Shown here one piece after another: positions 1 through 6,390 of a stretch of 14,454 bases of DNA. Under the pieces are notes generated by a model. That model did not search any database and was not told where the DNA came from. It saw only the letters and a program-made list of their open reading frames with translations. Position 1 is the stretch's first letter, and every line of letters starts with the position of its first letter. This DNA comes from a bacterium (GTDB lineage Bacteria > UBP15 > UBA6099 > DSWB01): contig JAGUYV010000491.1 in the NCBI GenBank assembly GCA_020061125.1, positions 1 through 14,454 on the forward strand. Direction: 5' to 3'. A program made the translations under genes and the position numbers.

Positions 1-109
1 CAATCGGCGGCCTGCGCGGGCGCGTGGCGCATGGCCAGCATCGCCTCTTCGGGGGCGCCGCTTCTGGGCGCGCGCACCGCCGGGAGTTATCACGGGCTTC
101 GCCGCTCTC
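1..109 (-). other. Region downstream of rpsO; possible 5' end of a truncated gene
   Basis: This is 109 bases lying 3' of rpsO on the minus strand. No pnp start (the usual rpsO neighbour) is recognisable, and there is no clear intrinsic terminator. A minus-strand frame opens after an in-frame TAA and stays open to the edge through ATG codons at 41 and 32. A GAGG stands just before the first ATG, too close for a normal Shine-Dalgarno. The visible peptide is too short to identify, so a gene here is only possible. Confidence 0.25.
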
Positions 110-376
110 TTACTTGCGGATGCCCACTTCCTTGATGATGCGTTCGTACCGGCGCGCGTCCACCTTGGTCAGGTAGTTGAGCAGGCGGCGGCGCTGGCCG
201 ACCATCTTCAGCAGCCCGCGGCGCGAGCTGTGATCCTTTTTATGCACTTTCAAATGCTCGGTGAGTTCGCGGATGCGCTCGGACAACACGGCGATCTGAA
301 CTTCGGGGGAACCGGTATCTGTTTCGTGCAGGGCGTGCTTCTTAATCAGGTCTGTTTTCTTTTCTGCCTTAATCAT
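110..376 (-). CDS. rpsO: 30S ribosomal protein S15
   Basis: Primary 16S rRNA-binding protein that organises the central domain (platform) of the small subunit and often represses its own mRNA. The 88-residue product matches the usual length of 88-89. The S15 signature is intact: TGSPEVQIA at 21-29, then [12 protein letters not shown] at about 45-56, with H41, D48 and S51 at the positions of the conserved rRNA contacts. The start at 376 is fixed by an excellent Shine-Dalgarno, AAGGAGGTGA, about 10 nt upstream. The frame stays open further upstream to 565, but that part is arginine/proline-rich, unlike S15, and lies within the leader. The gene appears to be transcribed alone from the promoter at 623-650. 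Identification is secure. Confidence 0.98.
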   Translation of the reverse strand: MIKAEKKTDLIKKHALHETDTGSPEVQIAVLSERIRELTEHLKVHKKDHSSRRGLLKMVGQRRRLLNYLTKVDARRYERIIKEVGIRK

Positions 377-616
377 AGCGGGTGTGTCACCTCCTTTTGG
401 CGCGAAATGGGGAGGACCCGGCAGGCGCACGGCCAAACGGCAGGCGGTGTGCCACACCCGCGGGGGCCGGCGAAACGCTCCGGCCCGGCGTGTCGGGAGT
501 TGGGCAGACCAGTGTCCTTGCGCATCCGCCCAGGCCCTCAAGTTGTCAATCCGGACTCCCTGCAAAGGGAGCGCGGCGCACTGTCATTGCCGCCGCCGGC
601 CAGGCCGCGCGGCGCT
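377..616 (-). promoter_or_regulatory. rpsO 5' leader with candidate translational switch
   Basis: About 240 nt separate the predicted transcription start (about 616) from the rpsO ATG. Two structures are visible. First, a perfect 6-bp hairpin with a 4-nt loop (556-571). Second, a pair of mutually exclusive pairings: the segment at 453-461 (GCGGGTGTG in the mRNA) can fold onto 444-451 (CACACCGC, one bulge) or pair over 9 perfect bases with 378-386 (CACACCCGC), the spacer between Shine-Dalgarno and ATG. A short GGTG/CACC hairpin also covers the end of the Shine-Dalgarno itself. S15 is known to autoregulate through leader structures in several bacteria. That this leader does so is inference. No other gene is seen in this stretch. 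Confidence 0.45.
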
Positions 617-622
617 TCATGT

Positions 623-650
623 ATTATAGAAATTTATGCGCCGAACGCAA
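623..650 (-). promoter_or_regulatory. Sigma70-type promoter for rpsO
   Basis: On the minus strand the -10 box is a perfect TATAAT (628-623) and the -35 is TTGCGT (650-645), separated by 16 nt. The spacer is locally AT-rich in an otherwise very GC-rich region. It lies just beyond the stop codon of the upstream minus-strand gene, so rpsO is probably an independent unit starting near 616. Confidence 0.6.
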
Positions 651-671
651 GGGCGCGCCCGAAACCGCGGC

Positions 672-1127
672 TCATGCGTACAGTATGCCCAGCATAGGCA
701 GGGACATGAAAAATATCAACGCATACAATATTGACGAACGCAGGCAGCGCTTAATGAACCGCAGATCCGGATTCTCCCGGTCTCGCTTGGAAAACGCATA
801 TTTAATCAAAGCGATGGAGTTGAATTGCTTAAGCATCATGGAATTCTTGTCGAAGGTCTTTTCCGCCCATTCGGTCATGCCCGGCACATAATGGAATTCC
901 CGCCACAGCGCCGGATGGTTGTCCCGCACGAAATGCATGTGAGGAACCATCACGAGCTGGCCCAGCCCCGCCGTGGTCACCCAAAACAGCGCCACAAGAA
1001 TCCATAGTTTGCCGAAATCCACGAACACCGGAACGATCCCCACCCATTGCACGATTGCCAGGGTCCATATCCCGGCGAACGCAAGCCAGCAGCCCGCGAA
1101 ATACAATGACGAAACTTTCCGGGACAT
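672..1127 (-). CDS. Small integral membrane protein of unknown function
   Basis: A 151-residue protein with three likely membrane helices: about 8-35, 41-62 and 131-150. Between helices 2 and 3 lies a basic and aromatic loop of some 65 residues, with a PHMHF pair of histidines at 63 and 65, a WREFHYVPGM stretch near 75-84, and positive charges just before helix 3. I do not recognise the family. The start at 1127 is supported by AAGGA 9 nt upstream. A promoter at 1208-1235 would give a leader of roughly 75 nt. The gene stands between rpsO and a divergently transcribed secreted-protein gene, which says little about function. That it is a real gene is supported by the ribosome-binding site, the promoter and the membrane-type composition. 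Confidence 0.75.
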   Translation of the reverse strand: MSRKVSSLYFAGCWLAFAGIWTLAIVQWVGIVPVFVDFGKLWILVALFWVTTAGLGQLVMVPHMHFVRDNHPALWREFHYVPGMTEWAEKTFDKNSMMLKQFNSIALIKYAFSKRDRENPDLRFIKRCLRSSILYALIFFMSLPMLGILYA

Positions 1128-1207
1128 GCGTGATTATCCTTGATTTGTGTTTTGTGCGGCCGGGCGCAACACCGTTTCGCCCGCGAATTCCCCGCATTTT
1201 GCATGAC

Positions 1208-1235
1208 ATTATATGGCACAACCTTGAAATGAAAA
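1208..1235 (-). promoter_or_regulatory. Promoter for the small membrane protein gene
   Basis: Minus-strand -10 TATAAT (1213-1208) and -35 TTTTCA (1235-1230), 16-nt spacer. It is interleaved with an oppositely facing promoter at 1224-1253. Confidence 0.5.
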
Positions 1236-1253
1236 TTGTTTCGCGAACATAAT
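1224..1253 (+). promoter_or_regulatory. Promoter for the secreted cysteine-rich protein gene
   Basis: Plus-strand -35 TTGAAA (1224-1229) and -10 CATAAT (1248-1253) with an 18-nt spacer, predicting a start near 1260 and a leader of about 85 nt. Its -35 lies within the spacer of the opposing minus-strand promoter, so RNA polymerase could not occupy both at once. Confidence 0.5.
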
Positions 1254-1345
1254 CTTTATGGACTTGTCATGAGGCGCGTGACATGTCCGCAATGGACATC
1301 GGGATCGCGTTAATTGCTTTTCGCGCCAAAAAGGAGGCATTGAAA

Positions 1346-2251
1346 ATGAGGAACATTATTTTGCTGGCGATGATATGCGTTGTGTTGTCCGGCGCTCCGG
1401 CGTTTGGCGGGCAGGACGACAAGGCCTCCGCGCCCGCTCCAAATCTGCTCGAAACCGGAACGCGCGTGTGCCAGGCGCTCGAAAAAAACGACTTCCGGCC
1501 CATGTTCGATTTCTTGTTCCACCCATCGCTTCTGGGCGTGTTCGCGGAGATCGAGGGGATGCCGAAAAGCAATGAAGAAATTACGGAATTCTTATTGGGC
1601 AACATGGCGCTCATGGCCGAAACCAGCCCAATCATGAAATGCACGGCCGGGCCGGTCACGGACAGGGAATGCCCGGACTTCGCGCACTCCCACTTCGCCG
1701 AGTTTGGTCTCAAGGTGGAAAAGTGCGCAACCATCGGCGTGAAAATGGAGCTTGGCGGCGACAAACCCGAGTCCATAGACAACAGCGGGACCGCGGCCCT
1801 GGTGGAAGGCAAGTGGTACCTTGTGCTCGAAGATTTCCGCACCGGCATTGATTACTACGAAGAATATTCCGGAACCCAGCCACTGGGGAACAGGATATGC
1901 AGGGCCATAACCGCGGGCGCGGCGGACGGCGTCACAAAACTGCGACTGCCCGCCATGCTTCCGTCCGCGCCTGGCGCGCTGCCCGAAATCGCGCTGGCCG
2001 CTTCCTTGCGCAAGGCCTCGGATTCCGGCGAAGAAGTCCTGTGCTCAACCCAAGACTACGAAACCCTCGAATCCTGTCCCGCGGCCGTGCTGGACAGGCA
2101 CCGCGCCGCGGGCGTGGAGTTGCAGGCGTGCGGATACGCGGACCTGTCCATCGTCGCGAACGGCTCGATCACCGCCAGGGCGGACATGGTGAGGACCGGC
2201 AACCTGTGGTACCTTGACCAACTGGCCGTGGACGCGAAGCCTCAAGACTGA
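1346..2251 (+). CDS. Secreted cysteine-rich protein with duplicated module, function unknown
   Basis: A 301-residue exported protein. Residues 1-22 form a signal peptide (basic N-end, hydrophobic core, cleavage near APAFG). The mature part looks like two copies of one module: C42, C99, C109, C127 with KWYLVLE at 156-162, and C185, C233, C244, C262 with LWYLDQL at 287-293. The second-to-third cysteine spacing is 10 versus 11, the third-to-fourth spacing is 18 in both, and each copy opens with a similar RVCQA/RICRA element. Eight paired cysteines in an exported protein suggest disulfides. The start at 1346 was chosen because AAGGAGG stands 8-9 nt upstream and the signal peptide begins there; the upstream in-frame ATG at 1283 is less likely. 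The family is not recognised. The C-terminal WYL strand of each module recalls NTF2-like or DUF4878-type secreted domains, but that is only a resemblance. Confidence 0.85.
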   Translation: MRNIILLAMICVVLSGAPAFGGQDDKASAPAPNLLETGTRVCQALEKNDFRPMFDFLFHPSLLGVFAEIEGMPKSNEEITEFLLGNMALMAETSPIMKCTAGPVTDRECPDFAHSHFAEFGLKVEKCATIGVKMELGGDKPESIDNSGTAALVEGKWYLVLEDFRTGIDYYEEYSGTQPLGNRICRAITAGAADGVTKLRLPAMLPSAPGALPEIALAASLRKASDSGEEVLCSTQDYETLESCPAAVLDRHRAAGVELQACGYADLSIVANGSITARADMVRTGNLWYLDQLAVDAKPQD

Positions 2252-2299
2252 AGCCCGCGAGCAGCCGGACCCGTGAACACTGACTGCCCGGAGGGGGAA

Positions 2300-2791
2300 A
2301 TGACACTCGAACAACGCGTGGATTTGCTTGAAAAAGAACTGGCGCGCACCCGGCGGCTGGCGCGCTGGGCGCCGTGCGCGGCCGTGCTTGCGTGCCTGCT
2401 GGCATTTGGCCTGTTCGAGCCGATGGCGGCCAGGCTGTTCGCGCAGCCAGCCGCCGCGCCCGCGGAAATCAGGGCGAATGCGTTCATCCTCACGGACGCG
2501 CGCAACGCGGAGCGCGCCTCGCTGCGGCTCACGGACAACGAGCCGGTTCTCACGCTCAACGGCAACAGCGCCAGGGTGGAGATGGGCGCGTTCTCCGACG
2601 GCTCGTCGCTCCTGTTCAGCGGCGCGGATCGCAAGCCCAAAATTCTGATGTTCTCACACGACGAAGGCGAAGCGCTCGTCATGTACGGCAAGAAGGGAAC
2701 AAGCAGCCACGCCGAGCTTGGGGTCTATGACGATTACGGCTCGCTGATTTTCGGCGACAGTTCCGGGCACATCATCTGGGAAGCGCCGTAA
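2300..2791 (+). CDS. Membrane-anchored protein with coiled coil and C-terminal beta-strand repeats
   Basis: A 163-residue protein. Residues 1-22 are a charged heptad-like segment (probable short coiled coil) and about 24-48 a membrane anchor. From about 57 a series of short strands alternates with turns rich in D, N and G (for example FILTDARNAERASLRL, VLTLNGNSARVEMG, LGVYDDYGSLIFGD). The pattern looks like a small beta-solenoid or beta-sandwich exposed outside the cytoplasmic membrane. I know no function. The start at 2300 is preferred because GGAGG ends 5 nt upstream; an in-frame GTG at 2273 lacks a ribosome-binding site. The gene follows the secreted cysteine-rich gene by 48 nt in the same direction, so both may act in the envelope and share a transcript. 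Confidence 0.8.
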   Translation: MTLEQRVDLLEKELARTRRLARWAPCAAVLACLLAFGLFEPMAARLFAQPAAAPAEIRANAFILTDARNAERASLRLTDNEPVLTLNGNSARVEMGAFSDGSSLLFSGADRKPKILMFSHDEGEALVMYGKKGTSSHAELGVYDDYGSLIFGDSSGHIIWEAP

Positions 2792-2831
2792 AACATCGCC
2801 GGGGATCAAATAAATGAAAGCCCGGCCCTGA

Positions 2832-2854
2832 ATGTTGCATACCGGGGGCAACAT
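2832..2854. repeat. Inverted repeat in the convergent intergenic region
   Basis: A perfect 7-bp inverted repeat (ATGTTGC / GCAACAT) with a 9-nt loop lies between two convergent genes. On the minus strand an alternative CCCGG/CCGGG pairing is followed by the T-rich CTTTCATTTATTT, which could end the sufB transcript. Neither version is a textbook terminator, so termination here is only suggested. The rest of 2792-2925 holds nothing else I can recognise. Confidence 0.35.
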
Positions 2855-2925
2855 CAATCATCAGAATCAACTCGCAATATTCTTCATTAATTGAGCAGGC
2901 CGGCGGGCGGGATTGAGGCTGCGGG

Positions 2926-3864
2926 TCAGCCGAGCATGCCTTCGATGATGAGGTCGGTGGCGGCTTCTTCGTCCAGGCCGCGGGCGAGCAGGGTCTGGAG
3001 TTGCTTGGAGTCCACGCTGCCGATGGCGGCTTCGTGGGTGACATGCGCGCCGGGATGGCGCACATCCACGATGGGCACGGCCCGGGCCACGGCGCGGCCC
3101 TGCACGATCTCCTTGCAGTCCACATGCCCCTTGGCGCCGTCCGCGTGCGCGGTCACGGTGTTGTACACCTCGGCGAAGGCGTCGTGCTTGAGCGCCAGGT
3201 AGGATTGCAGGAACGCGCGCGAGCGCTCGCCGCGCAGGTGCGCGGTTTCGTTGATTTTGACCCTGTCGTCGCCCGCGCCGATGATGCGCGCGATGAGTTC
3301 GATGACGCTGCCGGCCTCGCACTCGGCTTCGTAGTCAATGTCCATGACGCCCACGCGGCCCTTGATCAGCTCGAATTCGGTCTTGAATCGCGCGTCCGCG
3401 CCCAGGTGGATTTTGGCTTTGGGGACAACGGTGACGCCGCCCGCTGGGCCGTGCACATGGCGCTCGAAGTAGCTGTAGCACGCGCCGCGGCCCACATTAA
3501 TGACGGCGTCCATGCGGTGCACCACATCCACGGCGTTGGGGAAGGTGCAGTGCGCCACCACCGAGGCACGCGAGTTTTCGCCGATGTTCAGGTTCAGCTC
3601 GATGTGCTGCATGCCGGTCTCGGGCATGACGCCGAAGCATAACTGGATGGGTTTGGCGATGAAGGCTTCGTCCAGAATGCGGAAATTCACGGCCACGCCG
3701 TCCGGCTTTTCGTCCGCGTCCACTTCCACGCCGGGCAGCAGGTGCGCGCCCAGCACGCGGTTGCCCGACACGGTTATCTTGACGACATCGTCCTCGTGCT
3801 TGTGCTCGGCCATGCCGATGGACTGCCATATCGCATCTATGTCATTTTGATCAACGAGGGTCAT
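2926..3864 (-). CDS. sufB: SufB/SufD-family Fe-S cluster scaffold (minimal SUF/SMS type)
   Basis: Scaffold partner of the SufC ATPase; cytosolic Fe-S clusters are assembled on the SufB-SufC complex. The 312-residue product is much shorter than E. coli SufB (about 495) and corresponds to the beta-helical core plus the C-terminal SufC-binding region. C250 lies 28 residues before H277-E278 (motif HEAAIG), close to the spacing I recall for the essential C405/E434 of E. coli SufB, and the C-terminal LLARGLDEEAATDLII helix pair is typical. The start at 3864 is set by an ATGA overlap with the sufC stop and an AGGGAG 7-8 nt upstream; an earlier in-frame ATG (3909) lies inside sufC. With no sufD, sufS or sufE nearby, it fits the two-gene minimal system known as SmsCB or archaeal-type SufCB. 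Confidence 0.9.
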   Translation of the reverse strand: MTLVDQNDIDAIWQSIGMAEHKHEDDVVKITVSGNRVLGAHLLPGVEVDADEKPDGVAVNFRILDEAFIAKPIQLCFGVMPETGMQHIELNLNIGENSRASVVAHCTFPNAVDVVHRMDAVINVGRGACYSYFERHVHGPAGGVTVVPKAKIHLGADARFKTEFELIKGRVGVMDIDYEAECEAGSVIELIARIIGAGDDRVKINETAHLRGERSRAFLQSYLALKHDAFAEVYNTVTAHADGAKGHVDCKEIVQGRAVARAVPIVDVRHPGAHVTHEAAIGSVDSKQLQTLLARGLDEEAATDLIIEGMLG

Positions 3865-4601
3865 TGCCAGGCTCCCTGCCGCTTTTCGGGTTCGTTGGGC
3901 GTTGCGCACATGATGCAGTTTTCCGCGAAATAGTTTTCGATTTTGCTGATCGGCCCCTTGTCGCGCAGGCGGCCGTTGCAGAGCAGGAACGCGTGTTCGG
4001 CCTGCTGGAGCACGGGCAGGCTGTGGGTGATGAGGATCACGGTGGCGCCGTTCTGCTTGAAGAACTGGATGGCGTCGAAGATGTGGTTGATGGCCTGGAT
4101 GTCAATGCCGCTGTCGGGTTCGTCCATGAGTACCACGCGCGGCTCCATGGCGAGGAGGGCGGCGATTTCCACGCGCTTGCGCTCGCCTCCGCTCAAGGTG
4201 CGGTCGCAGGCGCGGTCCCGGTAGGTGCGCGGGTCCAGGCCGACCTTGAGCAGCGCCTGGTCCACGCGATCATCGGACGGGTCTTTTGCGCCCGCGCGGA
4301 TGTACTTGTGAACGGGCAGACCCTGGAAGCGGGCGGGCTCCTGCCAGGCCAGGGTGATGCCGCGGCGCGCGCGCTCGTCCACGGGCACGCCTTTGAGGGA
4401 CTCGCCGTCGTACACGATGTCGCCCTCGAAAGCCGTGTATCCGAACAGGCCCATGATGGTGTTGGCCAGGGTGGATTTTCCCGCGCCGTTGGGGCCGACC
4501 AGGGCGTGAACATGCCCGGCCCAGAATTCCATGGTGAGGTGGTTCAGCACCGGGGTTTCCCCGAGCCTCATCACAACATCCCGTATCTCAAGCAGCGCCA
4601 T
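3861..4601 (-). CDS. sufC: SufC-type ABC ATPase for Fe-S cluster assembly
   Basis: Soluble ABC ATPase that powers conformational change of the SufB-type scaffold. The 246 residues match the family (about 245-260). Walker A is GPNGAGKST at 36-44, Q-loop Q87, signature LSGGE at 136-140 followed by the SufC-like RKRVEI, Walker B VVLMDEPDSGID at 156-167, and switch histidine H193. No membrane segments are present. GGGAGGT 8 nt upstream fixes the start. The stop overlaps the start of sufB, implying translational coupling and equal dosage. Unusual is a C-terminal CIMC pair (C229, C232) after the usual ATPase core, which is not part of the ATPase motifs. ilvD ends 88 nt upstream; a weak promoter may lie in that gap. 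Confidence 0.95.
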   Translation of the reverse strand: MALLEIRDVVMRLGETPVLNHLTMEFWAGHVHALVGPNGAGKSTLANTIMGLFGYTAFEGDIVYDGESLKGVPVDERARRGITLAWQEPARFQGLPVHKYIRAGAKDPSDDRVDQALLKVGLDPRTYRDRACDRTLSGGERKRVEIAALLAMEPRVVLMDEPDSGIDIQAINHIFDAIQFFKQNGATVILITHSLPVLQQAEHAFLLCNGRLRDKGPISKIENYFAENCIMCATPNEPEKRQGAWQ

Positions 4602-4637
4602 GCGCGCGGACCTCCCGGCGAATCGTTACCGGGTAAT

Positions 4638-4668
4638 AGTATAGGCAATCCGCGCCGGGCCGTTCCAA
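4638..4668 (-). promoter_or_regulatory. Weak candidate promoter for sufC-sufB
   Basis: Minus-strand TATACT (4643-4638) with TTGGAA (4668-4663) at a long 19-nt spacing, in the 88-nt gap after ilvD. The boxes are reasonable but the spacing is not ideal, so read-through from ilvD is equally possible. Confidence 0.3.
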
Positions 4669-4689
4669 TGAAAAGCGGCGGGGGCGGCG

Positions 4690-6372
4690 TCAGCGCCGGG
4701 AAGAGGCCAGGGAGGTGCGGAACACCGCGCCCGTGCTCGCGGAGGTGACGAGCTGCGCGTACCGGGCCAGATAGCCCGTGGTGATTTTGGGCGCGGGTTG
4801 CTTCCATTTTGCGCGGCGTTTCTCCAGTTCGGCATCGCCCACATGCAGATGAATCTTTTTGCCCGGGATGTCAATGGAGATGGAGTCGCCCTCGCGCACC
4901 AGGGCGATGGGACCGCCGGCCATGGCCTCGGGGGACACATGGCCGATGGCCGCGCCGCGCGTGCCGCCGCTGAACCGGCCGTCGGTGATCAGGGCCACGG
5001 ATTCGCCCAGGCCCATGCCCACGACCGCGCTGGTGGGGGAGAGCATTTCGCGCATGCCCGGCCCGCCCATGGGGCCTTCGTAGCGGATCACCACCACATC
5101 GCCGGGCTTGATGCGGCCGCCGAGGATGGCCTTGTAAGCCGCGTCTTCGGAATCGAACACGCGCGCGCGGCCTGTGTTCGTGAGCATGGAAGGCGCCACG
5201 GCCATGCTCTTGACCACGCAGCCTTCCGGGGCGAGGTTGCCGAACAGCATGGTGAGGCCGCCGGCCTTGCTGTAGGGTTTGGATACGGGCTTGATGATTT
5301 CGCCGTCCGCGCCGGGCGCGTTTTCGAGGTTTTTCGCCAGCGTGTTGCCTGTAGCGGTTATGGCGGTCAGATCCAGAAGTTTCTTTTTGGCAAGTTCCTT
5401 CATGACTGCGGCCACGCCGCCCGCGCGGTCCAGGTCGGTGAGGTAGTGCAGGCCGCCGGGGCGCAGCCGGCACAGGTTGGGCGTGCGCGCGCTGACCTGG
5501 TTGATGATTTCGAGATCAAGCGCAACGCCTATCTCGTGGGCCAGGGCCAGAAGATGCAGCACGGTGTTGGACGAGCAGCCAAGGGCCATGTCCACGGCGA
5601 GCGCGTTGCGCAGGGATTTTTCCGTGATGATGCGGCTCGGGGTGATGTTGTTTTTGAGGAGGCGCATCACGGCCTCGCCAGCCTGTCTGGCCAGGGCGGT
5701 GCGGCGGCCGGACACGGCGGGGATGGCGCCGTTTCCGGGCAGGGCGATGCCCACGGCCTCGCACATGCAGCTCATGGAATTGGCCGTGAACATGCCCGCG
5801 CAGGACCCTGCGCCGGGGCACGCGCAGTCCTCGATTTCCTTGAGTTGCTTTGCCGTGATTTTTTTGGTGTTGTACGCGCCCACGGCCTCGAACACATCAA
5901 TGAGATCGAGCTTCCGGCCGTGCAGGTTGCCGGGGAGCATGGGGCCGCCAGTGACGATGATCGAGGGAATGTCGAGCCGCGCGATGGCGAGTAGCGCGCC
6001 GGGCGTGATCTTGTCGCACGCGGTCACGCACACCAGGGCGTCGAACGCGTGGGCCATGGCCATGACCTCGATGGAATCGGCGATGAGTTCGCGGCTGGCC
6101 AGGGAATATTTCATGCCGTCGTGGTTCATGGCGATGCCGTCGCACACGCCGATGACCGGGAACGCGATGGGCGTGCCGCCTGCGGCGCGCACCCCCTGCT
6201 TCGCGGCATCGGTGAGGGTCCCGAGGTGGATGTGTCCGGGAATGATTTCGTTTTCCGCGTTCACAATGCCAACGAGCGGCTTCTTGAGATCTTCGTCCGT
6301 GAGGCCAAGGGCCTTGAAAAGGGATCGGTGCGGCGCTTTGGCCGGACCTTTTTTCACCACATCGCTGCGCAT
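4690..6372 (-). CDS. ilvD: Dihydroxy-acid dehydratase
   Basis: Converts 2,3-dihydroxy-isovalerate and 2,3-dihydroxy-3-methylvalerate to the 2-keto acids, the common third step of valine/leucine and isoleucine synthesis in the cytosol. The 560 residues match the family. It opens with the typical MRSD..KKG..KAPHRSL. Fe-S ligand cysteines are C77 ([10 protein letters not shown]), C119 (ACDKITPG) and C191 ([15 protein letters not shown]). K121 is the Mg-binding, carbamylated lysine position. Late motifs [11 protein letters not shown] and [10 protein letters not shown] are intact. The start at 6372 has a GGAG about 9-10 nt upstream. It lies 18 nt after the exported redoxin gene, so co-transcription is likely. 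No other branched-chain synthesis gene is in the window, which is unusual for ilvD but not rare in scattered genomes. Confidence 0.97.
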   Translation of the reverse strand: MRSDVVKKGPAKAPHRSLFKALGLTDEDLKKPLVGIVNAENEIIPGHIHLGTLTDAAKQGVRAAGGTPIAFPVIGVCDGIAMNHDGMKYSLASRELIADSIEVMAMAHAFDALVCVTACDKITPGALLAIARLDIPSIIVTGGPMLPGNLHGRKLDLIDVFEAVGAYNTKKITAKQLKEIEDCACPGAGSCAGMFTANSMSCMCEAVGIALPGNGAIPAVSGRRTALARQAGEAVMRLLKNNITPSRIITEKSLRNALAVDMALGCSSNTVLHLLALAHEIGVALDLEIINQVSARTPNLCRLRPGGLHYLTDLDRAGGVAAVMKELAKKKLLDLTAITATGNTLAKNLENAPGADGEIIKPVSKPYSKAGGLTMLFGNLAPEGCVVKSMAVAPSMLTNTGRARVFDSEDAAYKAILGGRIKPGDVVVIRYEGPMGGPGMREMLSPTSAVVGMGLGESVALITDGRFSGGTRGAAIGHVSPEAMAGGPIALVREGDSISIDIPGKKIHLHVGDAELEKRRAKWKQPAPKITTGYLARYAQLVTSASTGAVFRTSLASSRR

Positions 6373-6390
6373 GGCTGTGTCTCCAGAAAG

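Noticed and set aside
544-549. Minus-strand TTGACA as a second rpsO -35 box
   Set aside because: No -10-like hexamer occurs 16-18 nt downstream; the sequence there is GC-rich.
377-565. In-frame upstream extension of rpsO giving a 151-residue protein
   Set aside because: The extra 63 residues are unlike any S15, the perfect Shine-Dalgarno sits at the internal ATG (376), and the region is explained as leader RNA.
1283-1345. Upstream ATG start for the secreted cysteine-rich protein
   Set aside because: It would bury the signal peptide behind 21 residues, while AAGGAGG is correctly placed for the ATG at 1346.
2273-2299. GTG start for the beta-repeat protein
   Set aside because: No ribosome-binding site precedes it, whereas GGAGG precedes the ATG at 2300.
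2832-2854. Inverted repeat as a confident bidirectional terminator
   Set aside because: The perfect 7-bp stem is not followed by a T-run on either strand; kept only as a low-confidence structure.
4798-5994. Long plus-strand open frame antisense to ilvD
   Set aside because: It is a codon-bias shadow of a GC-rich gene: low-complexity H/A/G/R composition and no ribosome-binding site or family motifs.
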